Positions 1 through 6,554 of a DNA stretch of 6,601 bases are shown in pieces. Position 1 is the stretch's first letter. The number at the start of each line of letters is the position of its first letter. Source of the stretch: Rikenellaceae bacterium (lineage in GTDB: Bacteria; Bacteroidota; Bacteroidia; Bacteroidales; UBA932); NCBI GenBank assembly GCA_003513895.1, contig DOSU01000038.1, forward strand, positions 1 through 6,601, written 5' to 3'. The notes below the pieces were generated by a model. It was not told the DNA's origin. It saw only the letters and a list, made by a program, of their open reading frames with translations, and ran no database searches. The position numbers were made by a program, and so were the translations under genes.

Positions 1-59
1 CGAAGGCGTAAGCCAGCAGATTTACAGTCTGCCCCAGTTGGCCACTTTGGTATCTCCCC
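1..59 (-). tRNA. tRNA-Tyr(GTA), 3' part outside the window
   Basis: On the minus strand a 5' acceptor half GGGGAGA begins at 59. A D-arm follows, then the anticodon stem GCAGA/TCTGC closing a 7-base loop whose anticodon GTA lies at 25-23. A GGC-TTAC-GCC stem-loop comes next, which is the long variable arm expected of a bacterial class II tyrosine tRNA. The T-arm and 3' acceptor strand lie beyond position 1, so the gene is partial because of the window edge, not because it is broken. It sits 27 bases after tRNA-Thr on the same strand and is probably processed from the same transcript. Confidence 0.95.
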
Positions 60-86
60 ATTTTAACAATTTTTCAAAAAACTTAG

Positions 87-160
87 AGCCGATGGAGGGA
101 TTCGAACCCCCGACCAGCTGATTACAAATCAGCTGCTCTGGCCAACTGAGCTACATCGGC
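87..160 (-). tRNA. tRNA-Thr(TGT)
   Basis: This is a complete 74-base cloverleaf on the minus strand. The acceptor stem is GCCGATG/CATCGGC (160-154 with 94-88), with discriminator T at 87. The D-arm is GCTC...GAGC. The anticodon stem GCTGA/TCAGC carries the loop TTTGTAA, giving anticodon TGT at 126-124. The T-arm has the loop TTCGAAT. The 3' CCA is not encoded and must be added after transcription. The gene is first in a cluster with tRNA-Tyr and lies about 30 bases downstream of a strong promoter. Confidence 0.97.
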
Positions 161-196
161 ATTAAATGCTCTTCCCCCTTTTCAATTAGGGGACTG

Positions 197-227
197 CAAA
201 GATATAGGTTTTTGATTAAACTCCAAA
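197..227 (-). promoter_or_regulatory. sigma-ABfr-type promoter of the tRNA-Thr/Tyr cluster
   Basis: Read on the minus strand, TTTG (227-224) is followed by exactly 19 bases and then TATCTTTG (204-197). This matches the Bacteroidetes consensus TTTG-N19-TAnnTTTG at every fixed position. The -33 box directly follows a run of nine T on that strand (233-225), which could act as an AT-rich upstream element. Initiation is expected near 190, giving a leader of about 30 bases before tRNA-Thr. A near-consensus promoter is fitting for a stable-RNA gene. The assignment is by motif only. Confidence 0.8.
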
Positions 228-266
228 AAAAAATGAAAATAATTGTGAGTCAAAACAAAATGACCA

Positions 267-1625
267 TTATAAAAACAGCAGAAGTCCTGCCCTGTATGCT
301 AAAAATCCTGCTATCCATGCAACAGCAATTGTGCTAATAATTGATAGGATTGCCCATTTCCAGCTTCCGGACTCCTTTTTTATTGTATATGCAGTTGCAA
401 CACACGGCATGTAGAGAAGTGAGAAAATCATGAAAGAAAGAGCATTCGCCCTGTTAAAGACCTCTTCGGACCGGATTCTGGCCATCAAAGATGTTTCTGT
501 CGCCTCATTGGGGTGTCTGCTGTCATCTGCCTGATACACAACGCCTAAAGTACTTATTATAAACTCCTTTGCGGTGATTCCTGTTACCAGACTCACCGTC
601 ATTTTCCAGTCGAATCCAAGAGGTTTCATCGCAGGTTCAATTGCTTTTCCAAAGCTTGCAAGGTAGGATTCCCTTGTCTCTCCGGGATTTTCCTTCCCCT
701 TTAGCGGAAAATAGTCAAGTGCCCACACTATAATTACTGCAAGCAAAACTACAGTTCCTATCTTTTGGAGATATTGTTTTGACGCATCCCACATGTTTTT
801 TAGTGAAGTAATGAGGGATGGATTCTTGTATGCAGGCAAAGGGATATCGTAATCTTTGATTCCAAAGTTAAAAAAGATCTTTTTGAAAAGAATGGCCATG
901 AGAATGCCGGTTAAAATTCCACCGAAATAGAGAAGGCTCAGAACCATCACCTGATTTTCCGGGAAAAAAATACCTGAAAAAAGAAGAAAAGTGGGTATTC
1001 TGGCACTGCAAGGAATGTAGGGAATCATGAGCATTGTAATGATTCTGTCCGATTTTCTTTCAATTGTGCGGGTTGCCATTATTGCAGGGACATTACAACC
1101 GAATCCCATCAGCAGCGGGATAAATGAACTGCCATGAAGACCTATTTTGTGCATGTACTTATCCATAATGGTTGCTGCCCTGGGCAAATACTCAGTCTCC
1201 TGCAAAAGCGAAAGGAAGAAAAAGAGGATGAGGATGTTGGGTAAGAATGCAAGTACACTCCCGACTCCCATAATTACTCCCTGACTCAAAAAGTCGTTGA
1301 TCCACCCTTCGGACATGTTTTTGTGTATAAGTAATGCTGCCTGATCCATTAGCCACTCGATACCTGCCTGTGGATATGCCCCCAAACGGAATGTGGAAAA
1401 AAATATAAACCAGATAATAAAGATAAAAGTAAGAAGCCCCCACACCGGGTGGGTTAGAAAGGAATCCAGCTTAACACTTCTCTCGTCGCGCTGAGGTAAA
1501 TGTTTATGATATTTTACACCTTTGATTAGAGAATACTTTGGCAACTTTGATGCATGGTGATGCCCCTCATGAGTCTTTTGGTCGAAATGAACTAATTTTA
1601 TCTTATTTTCCTCTTTGTGCAGCAT
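267..1625 (-). CDS. FeoB-type membrane permease lacking the GTPase domain
   Basis: This 452-residue inner-membrane protein corresponds to the transmembrane half of the ferrous iron transporter FeoB. After a soluble His-rich tail (residues 1-50), residues 50-90 match the point where FeoB enters the membrane (LDSFLTHPVWG, then FRLGAYP). The first Gate domain carries GFGCNVPAIMATRT (174-187) and IPCSARIP (204-211). The second Gate domain contains ITAKEFIIST (350-359) and LYMPCVAT (404-411). About eight or nine hydrophobic segments are present. Full FeoB is about 700-800 residues, with an N-terminal G domain carrying a GxxxxGKS P-loop; none is present here. The ATG at 1625 is the only plausible start, because TAA lies two codons upstream in frame. 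The gene overlaps the dxs end by 23 bases, so translation is probably coupled. Metal (Fe2+ or Mn2+) transport is inferred; the family assignment is firm. Confidence 0.88.
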   Translation of the reverse strand: MLHKEENKIKLVHFDQKTHEGHHHASKLPKYSLIKGVKYHKHLPQRDERSVKLDSFLTHPVWGLLTFIFIIWFIFFSTFRLGAYPQAGIEWLMDQAALLIHKNMSEGWINDFLSQGVIMGVGSVLAFLPNILILFFFLSLLQETEYLPRAATIMDKYMHKIGLHGSSFIPLLMGFGCNVPAIMATRTIERKSDRIITMLMIPYIPCSARIPTFLLFSGIFFPENQVMVLSLLYFGGILTGILMAILFKKIFFNFGIKDYDIPLPAYKNPSLITSLKNMWDASKQYLQKIGTVVLLAVIIVWALDYFPLKGKENPGETRESYLASFGKAIEPAMKPLGFDWKMTVSLVTGITAKEFIISTLGVVYQADDSRHPNEATETSLMARIRSEEVFNRANALSFMIFSLLYMPCVATAYTIKKESGSWKWAILSIISTIAVAWIAGFLAYRAGLLLFL

Positions 1626-3474
1626 CCATTATTGTTTTTAGAATTCCGTCAAAATCGTAACCACACTCTGCCCTAAGCTCGTGAACAGTACCTTGTTCTA
1701 CAAATTTGTCGGGGATACCCAAACTTATAACTTTCACCGGAAGTGAGGCGGATGCAACATATTCACACACTGCCGAAAACAAACCGCCTATTGCGGAAGC
1801 ATCCTCAACTGTAATAATTGTTTCGCATTTTTTGGCAGCATTGTCAATAGCCGCAACATCCAAAGGCTTTAAAAAACGCATGTTGTAATGCATTACGGAG
1901 ATCCCGGACTCCTTTGCCTTTTTAACAGCAGCTGCTGCATCATTTCCCACAGTGCCAATGCTCAGGATAGCTATCACTTCGCCATCGTTTAGCAGTTGTG
2001 CCTTTCCCTGTTCAATTTTTTCAAACGCAACACCTCTCCATTTCATTCCAATGCCGTCTCCTCTGGGATATCTTATAGATATAGCCCCATACTCGGGAAG
2101 TTGAGCGGAATACATCATGTTTCTAAGCTCCATCTCGTTCATTGGGGCAGCAATGGTCAAATTGGGAACACATCTCATAAAGGAGAGATCAAATGCACCA
2201 TGGTGGGTAGCTCCGTCTTCTCCAACAAGTCCTCCCCGGTCAAGGCAAAAGACTACTTTAAGGTTTTGTGTGGCAACATCATGAATTACTCCGTCGTATG
2301 CTCTTTGCATAAAACTTGAATAGATATTGCAAAATGGCAGAAGTCCCCTGGCAGCAAGCCCGGCGGCGAATGTAACAGCATGCTGTTCGGCAATGCCCAC
2401 ATCAAAAGCCCTGTCCGGCATCTCCTGCATCAATATATTCATCGAACACCCGCTAGGCATGGCCGGTGTTATTCCAACAATTTTTGGATTTAGTTTTGCA
2501 AGTTCAAGCAGCGTTTCTCCAAATACATCCTGATACTTAGAAATTGAAATTCCGTTGGTGCTTCTTACTCCTGTAATTTTATCGAAAGTGCCCGGAGAGT
2601 GCCATAATACTTGATCGTCCTCCGCCGGTTGATAACCCTTTCCCTTTTTTGTTACAATATGAAGGATTTTAGGACCTTTAATTTTTTTAAGTTGAAGAAT
2701 TGTTTCAGTTAGCTGATTTAAATTATGACCATCAATAACACCGAAATACCGAAATCCCAGTGATTCGAAAATTGACCCGTTTTTGAAGAAGGCCATTTTT
2801 GTGCTGAAAAGGAATTTTTGGAAGAGCCTGCGAATTGATTCCGAACCAATTATATTCCAGATTCTTTTCTTTGTTTTGTTGTAAAAGTGGGAGGTTACAA
2901 ATTTGAGCATATAGTTGTGCAATGCTCCTACATTGGCATCTATTGAAATCTGATTGTCGTTTAAAATAACCAGAATATCTGTTTTTAGTGCCCCTGCATT
3001 GTTTAAACCTTCGTAGGCAAGACCTCCTGTAAGAGCGCCATCTCCAATTACGGCAACAACCTGTTCGTTACTTCCTTCTTTTCTTGCGGCAATTGCCATA
3101 CCAAGTGCGGCAGATATTGATGTAGAAGAGTGTCCCACACCGAATGAATCGTAAGGAGACTCGCTGATCTTGGGGAAACCGCTTATTCCTTTGTGTTTTC
3201 TGTTATTTACGAATGAATCTCTGCGACCGGTTAAAATTTTGTGTGCGTAGGCCTGATGCCCTACATCCCATATGATTTTGTCTTTTGGCGTATTATATAA
3301 ATAATGAAGTGCAACAGTTAGTTCAACTGTTCCCAGACTGGCTCCAATGTGACCTGGATTTTTGGCACAAGCAGAAATGATAAACTCACGGATTTCATTA
3401 CAGAGTTTAGGCAACTGATCGGGAGATAGTTTTTTAAGATCGTCGGGAGAATTAATTTTATCGAGATACCTCAT
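1603..3474 (-). CDS. dxs: 1-deoxy-D-xylulose-5-phosphate synthase
   Basis: The cytoplasmic, thiamine-diphosphate-dependent enzyme condenses pyruvate with glyceraldehyde 3-phosphate to give 1-deoxy-D-xylulose 5-phosphate, the first step of the MEP isoprenoid pathway and a precursor for thiamine and pyridoxal phosphate. At 623 residues it has the usual family length. The N-terminal TPP domain shows NPGHIGASLG (39-48, with the conserved His42), WDVGHQAYAHKILTGRR (69-85), and the TPP/Mg motif GDGALTGG (144-151) ending at NDNQ (172-175). The central pyrimidine-binding domain has IAEQHAVTFAAG (361-372) with catalytic Glu363, and DRGG...THHGAFD (412-429). YPRG (469-472) and a C-terminal transketolase-type domain (about 495-615) follow. 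The ATG at 3474 follows an in-frame TAA (3492-3490), so no upstream start exists. No Shine-Dalgarno motif is seen. The gene is intact and first in an operon with the FeoB-like gene. Confidence 0.98.
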   Translation of the reverse strand: MRYLDKINSPDDLKKLSPDQLPKLCNEIREFIISACAKNPGHIGASLGTVELTVALHYLYNTPKDKIIWDVGHQAYAHKILTGRRDSFVNNRKHKGISGFPKISESPYDSFGVGHSSTSISAALGMAIAARKEGSNEQVVAVIGDGALTGGLAYEGLNNAGALKTDILVILNDNQISIDANVGALHNYMLKFVTSHFYNKTKKRIWNIIGSESIRRLFQKFLFSTKMAFFKNGSIFESLGFRYFGVIDGHNLNQLTETILQLKKIKGPKILHIVTKKGKGYQPAEDDQVLWHSPGTFDKITGVRSTNGISISKYQDVFGETLLELAKLNPKIVGITPAMPSGCSMNILMQEMPDRAFDVGIAEQHAVTFAAGLAARGLLPFCNIYSSFMQRAYDGVIHDVATQNLKVVFCLDRGGLVGEDGATHHGAFDLSFMRCVPNLTIAAPMNEMELRNMMYSAQLPEYGAISIRYPRGDGIGMKWRGVAFEKIEQGKAQLLNDGEVIAILSIGTVGNDAAAAVKKAKESGISVMHYNMRFLKPLDVAAIDNAAKKCETIITVEDASAIGGLFSAVCEYVASASLPVKVISLGIPDKFVEQGTVHELRAECGYDFDGILKTIMDAAQRGK

Positions 3475-3544
3475 TAACCGTTTTCGATTTTATTATTTAA
3501 TAACAACAAACCAATGGATTTGTTTGTGAACTATAAAAAACAGA

Positions 3545-3573
3545 CAAAGGTAAAACATATTTCCTGTATGAAA
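3545..3573 (-). promoter_or_regulatory. candidate promoter of dxs and the FeoB-like gene
   Basis: On the minus strand TACCTTTG (3552-3545) matches the Bacteroidetes -7 box TAnnTTTG at every fixed position. The best -33 candidate is TTTC (3573-3570), one mismatch from TTTG and 17 bases away instead of the usual 19, so this half is weak. Initiation near 3538 would leave a 5' leader of about 65 bases before dxs. Confidence 0.5.
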
Positions 3574-3588
3574 GAATTTAAGATTTAT

Positions 3589-3619
3589 TTTGCAATTCAA
3601 ATAAATTGCCATAGATTAG
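3589..3619 (+). promoter_or_regulatory. candidate promoter of the tandem MFS genes
   Basis: TTTG (3589-3592), a 19-base spacer, and TAGATTAG (3612-3619) match the Bacteroidetes consensus TTTG-N19-TAnnTTTG with one mismatch (A for T at the seventh position of the -7 box). Initiation near 3626 would give a leader of about 40 bases before the GTG start at 3665. It points away from the dxs promoter, and the two -33 boxes are only 15 bases apart. Confidence 0.5.
3592..3609. promoter_or_regulatory. inverted repeat in the MFS promoter spacer, possible operator
   Basis: GCAATT (3592-3597) and AATTGC (3604-3609) form a perfect 6-base inverted repeat with a 6-base centre. It fills nearly the whole spacer between the proposed -33 and -7 boxes of the MFS promoter, a position where a bound dimeric repressor would block RNA polymerase. 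In such AT-rich DNA a 6-base repeat can arise by chance, and no regulator gene lies next to it. Confidence 0.25.
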
Positions 3620-3664
3620 AAATCTTTTATGTGAAATAATTAATCCATCTAAATAATTTAAACT

Positions 3665-5044
3665 GTGGAAACTAAATCACTATTGTTGAAGGATAGGGCA
3701 GCTGTTCGCTGGACCGTCCTTGTCCTTTTAGCCTCGATGATGTTCTTTGCCTACATGTTTGTGGATGTCTTATCTCCTTTGCAAAGTTTACTGGAAAGCA
3801 AAAGAGGCTGGACACCGGAAAATTATGGCACTTTTGCAAGCTCTGAGTATTTTTTGAATGTTTTTGTACTATTCCTGATTTTTGCCGGAGTCATTCTTGA
3901 CAAAATTGGTGTCCGTGCGACAGCCCTTTTATCCGGAATAATAATGGTTGTAGGAGCAGCTATAAAATATTACGCTGTAAGTCCCGCATTTGTGGGAACA
4001 GGTATTGAAACCTGGTTGAACACATGGTGGACTTCGTTCCCGGCATCAGCAAAACTGGCATCTTTTGGATTTATGATTTTTGGTTGCGGTGTTGAAATGG
4101 CCGGAATCACTGTGTCCAAAGGAATTGTAAAATGGTTTAGAGGCAAAGAGATGGCTCTTGCAATGGGTATTGAAATGGCAATTGCCCGTTTGGGAGTTTT
4201 TGCAGTTTTCAGGATTTCACCCAGGATTGTAGATTATTATGGCGAAATAAGCACGCCAGTATTATTTGTTTTAATCCTGTTACTTATAGGGCTTATAAGT
4301 TTAAGCGTGTATTTCTTTTTTGATAAAAAGCTGGAAAAACAGCTTGGCGAAAGGGGTGATGAACCAGAGGAACCTTTCAAGATAAGTGATATTGGAATTC
4401 TTTTTACAAGCAAGACTTTTTTGATTGTATCCGGACTTTGTGTGCTGTATTATTCAGCTATTTTCCCGTTCCAGAAATTTGCAGCAAACATGCTGGAATG
4501 CAGGTTAAATATAAGTAATACCGCTGCCAGTGACATATTTTCATTTTTCCCTATCGGTGCAATGGTTCTCACTCCATTGCTGGGATATTATCTTGACAAA
4601 AAGGGTAAAGGGGCAACAATGCTCATTATTGGTTCGCTGTTAATGATTTCCTGCCACTTAATTTTTGCTCTTGTACCTGCAGAATATTTTACCAAAACCA
4701 TCGCTTATGGCGCAATCGTAATTCTTGGAATCAGTTTCTCACTTGTACCGGCAGCTCTTTGGCCATCGGTTCCGAAATTGGTAGAAAACAGATATCTGGG
4801 ATCTGCCTACTCGGTTGTTTTCTGGATTCAAAACATTGGTTTAATGTTATTCCCTATGTTGATTGGTTGGTCTTTAGCAGTTACCAACAAAGACGTTACA
4901 AATCCTCTTCAATACGACTATACTGTACCGATGCTCATTTTTGCTTCTCTGGGTGTTTTGGCCTTTGTTCTGGGAATATGGTTAAAAAGTGAAGACAAAA
5001 AGAAGGGATATGGTTTGGAACTACCTAACATAGTAAGTAAATAA
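3665..5044 (+). CDS. MFS transporter, MFSD1-like, first of a tandem pair
   Basis: This is a 459-residue inner-membrane major facilitator protein with about 12 hydrophobic helices and a charged cytoplasmic loop (about 220-240) between the two six-helix halves. Motif A-like loops occur in both halves: LDKIGVRAT (78-86) and LDKKGKGAT (310-318). KWFRGKEMALAMG (156-168) and ALWPSVPKLV (364-373), then LGSAYSVVFWIQNIG (378-392), resemble the eukaryotic MFSD1 branch. Asp34 lies in helix 1; Glu144 and Arg175 lie in helices 4 and 5, all shared with the downstream paralogue. The start is GTG at 3665: TAA lies two codons upstream, the next ATG is inside helix 1, and residues 1-16 align without gaps to the paralogue, RW falling at 15-16 in both. 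It is probably co-transcribed with that gene. Substrate unknown; peptide transport is a guess from the MFSD1 resemblance. Confidence 0.88.
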   Translation: METKSLLLKDRAAVRWTVLVLLASMMFFAYMFVDVLSPLQSLLESKRGWTPENYGTFASSEYFLNVFVLFLIFAGVILDKIGVRATALLSGIIMVVGAAIKYYAVSPAFVGTGIETWLNTWWTSFPASAKLASFGFMIFGCGVEMAGITVSKGIVKWFRGKEMALAMGIEMAIARLGVFAVFRISPRIVDYYGEISTPVLFVLILLLIGLISLSVYFFFDKKLEKQLGERGDEPEEPFKISDIGILFTSKTFLIVSGLCVLYYSAIFPFQKFAANMLECRLNISNTAASDIFSFFPIGAMVLTPLLGYYLDKKGKGATMLIIGSLLMISCHLIFALVPAEYFTKTIAYGAIVILGISFSLVPAALWPSVPKLVENRYLGSAYSVVFWIQNIGLMLFPMLIGWSLAVTNKDVTNPLQYDYTVPMLIFASLGVLAFVLGIWLKSEDKKKGYGLELPNIVSK

Positions 5045-5065
5045 TTGATTTTAAAACCAATAAAA

Positions 5066-6493
5066 ATGAATTCTGCCATTAAACTTCTTAGAGACTCGAA
5101 AAGTGCGCGCTGGCTGGTGTTGCTTATGTTGTCGATACCAATGTTTGCATCATACTTCTTTGACGACATTTTTACAACAATATCCCACATTTTTAAAAAT
5201 CCCGAAATCCTCGACCTCGGATGGAATCTGAGTGACTACGGTTTTTATGGAGGAGCCTATTCACTTTTATGTGTTTGGGGAGGACTTGTAATATGCGGAA
5301 TGCTTCTTGATAAATGGGGTGTCCGCTTTACCGGATCACTTTTCCTTGGCCTCATGGTGGGAGGATCATTGATTGTTATTTATTCTATTTCCGAAAGTTT
5401 TGCAAAAAGCGGTGTTTATCAATATATGCTTGGTTTTGTTGAAAAACCATCACTCACTCTTGCATATGCCGGAGCATCAATTTTTGGTCTGGGCAGCGAA
5501 ATTGCAGGGGTTGCCGTAACCCGATCGATTGCAAAGTGGTTTAAAGGAAAAGAGATGGCGCTGGCCATGGGTCTTCAGCTTGCACTAGCCAGGCTCGGTA
5601 CTGCAACTGCACTTATTGTCGTACCAAGGCTCGTTGATATCAATCAGGCATACATTCCTTTTTCTGAAACAAGCAAACCTACAGTGGTTGCCATGATTCT
5701 CATGATGATTGCTGTCTTTTTGTGGACCATGTTTGTACTTACCGATAGAACATACGACAGACAAACTGCAGCAGAGGCAAAGAGAAACTCTGTAAAGACG
5801 GTAAAAGATGATAAATTCAAGTTTTCGGATATCTTCAAGATTCTTGGAAACAAACATTTTATTCTCATTTCCCTTCTTTGTGTCTTCTTTTATGCATGTA
5901 TCATCTCATTCAGAAGATTTGCCACAACCATAATTATTCCGAGGTTCGACATAGACAGCGACATTGCGTCTCTTATGGTTTCACTCATACCTTTCGCAAC
6001 AATGATCTTTACTCCTATTTTTGGCTTACTAGTCGACCGTAAGGGTAAAGCAAGCCGCTTCATGATTCTGGGATCTTTCCTGGTACTCATTTCTCACCTT
6101 ATTATTGCTTTTGCTCCCGGAACACAATTTTTCGGTTACGCAGGTGTAGCTATTCTTGGAATAGGTTATGCACTGGTTCCGGCAGCTATGTGGCCTTCTG
6201 TTCCAAAGATAATACCTGATAAAAACCTGGGAACTGCATACTCTTTGATTTACTGGATTCAGAACATGGGTATGCTCGTTGTTCCAATTGTAGTGGGTAT
6301 AATCATAACAAAAACCAACGAATCATTTGCCGATCCTGCAGTCGCCAGTCTCAAAAGCGCTGTAAATGCAGAGTATTTCTTCATAGGTCTATCAATTATA
6401 GCAATATTCATATCATTTGTACTCGGAAGGTCTTCGGACAAGAATCCGCAGCTTATGCTTGATATGCCAAATAAAGTTAAGAAAGTTGCTTAG
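5066..6493 (+). CDS. MFS transporter, MFSD1-like, second of a tandem pair
   Basis: This 475-residue inner-membrane major facilitator protein is a diverged paralogue of the gene 21 bases upstream. Shared blocks include LDKWGVRFT (81-89), KWFKGKEMALAMG (157-169), the second-half loop VDRKGKAS (323-330), ALVPAAMWPSVPK (369-381) and LGTAYSLIYWIQNMG (388-402). Asp34, Glu145 and Arg176 match the first protein. Its linker (about 226-258) is longer and more basic. An in-frame TTG at 5045 would add seven residues, but the ATG at 5066 is preferred: it follows an A-rich stretch typical of Bacteroidetes starts, and from it residues 1-16 align gap-free with the paralogue. The gene has no promoter of its own that I can see and ends before a strong terminator. 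Substrate unknown. The two proteins could have different substrates or could work together. Confidence 0.88.
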   Translation: MNSAIKLLRDSKSARWLVLLMLSIPMFASYFFDDIFTTISHIFKNPEILDLGWNLSDYGFYGGAYSLLCVWGGLVICGMLLDKWGVRFTGSLFLGLMVGGSLIVIYSISESFAKSGVYQYMLGFVEKPSLTLAYAGASIFGLGSEIAGVAVTRSIAKWFKGKEMALAMGLQLALARLGTATALIVVPRLVDINQAYIPFSETSKPTVVAMILMMIAVFLWTMFVLTDRTYDRQTAAEAKRNSVKTVKDDKFKFSDIFKILGNKHFILISLLCVFFYACIISFRRFATTIIIPRFDIDSDIASLMVSLIPFATMIFTPIFGLLVDRKGKASRFMILGSFLVLISHLIIAFAPGTQFFGYAGVAILGIGYALVPAAMWPSVPKIIPDKNLGTAYSLIYWIQNMGMLVVPIVVGIIITKTNESFADPAVASLKSAVNAEYFFIGLSIIAIFISFVLGRSSDKNPQLMLDMPNKVKKVA

Positions 6494-6519
6494 TTGCTAA
6501 ACTCTTTATAATCAATATT

Positions 6520-6554
6520 GAGGCTGTCTAAAAAGTAGGCAGCCTCTGTTTTTA
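6520..6554 (+). terminator. rho-independent terminator of the MFS pair
   Basis: GAGGCTG (6520-6526) pairs with CAGCCTC (6540-6546). The stem extends inward through TCTA/TAGG (one G-T pair) to 11 pairs around an AAAAG loop. TGTTTTTA follows at 6547-6554. It lies 26 bases after the second MFS stop codon. The opposite strand lacks a T-run after the hairpin, so it should act mainly on rightward transcripts. The remaining bases to 6601 hold no feature I can support. Confidence 0.88.

Noticed and set aside
173..193. TCCCC/GGGGA hairpin between the FeoB-like gene and tRNA-Thr as a terminator
   Set aside because: The stem has only five pairs with an 11-base loop, and no T-run follows on the minus strand. 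It also overlaps the expected start site of the tRNA transcript. A real terminator for the dxs operon was not found.
1192..2533. Small open frames on either strand lying across the FeoB-like gene and dxs
   Set aside because: They are in other frames of clearly conserved genes, have low-complexity or odd amino-acid content and no recognisable domain or own start signal.
1603..3474. Hidden FeoB GTPase-domain remnant upstream of the FeoB-like gene
   Set aside because: The whole upstream region is an intact dxs frame, and no P-loop GxxxxGK(S/T) signature was noticed in other frames.
3475..3540. Thiamine-pyrophosphate riboswitch in the dxs leader
   Set aside because: The expected leader is about 65 bases and AT-rich. 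It is too short for a THI-box aptamer, and none of its conserved helices is visible.
5045..5065. TTG start for the second MFS gene, adding seven residues
   Set aside because: The ATG at 5066 gives gap-free alignment of the N-terminus with the upstream paralogue and has a better A-rich upstream context. TTG starts are less common.
4759..6441. Small open frames overlapping the two MFS genes on both strands
   Set aside because: They are shadows of the transporter genes. None has an independent promoter or protein-like motif.
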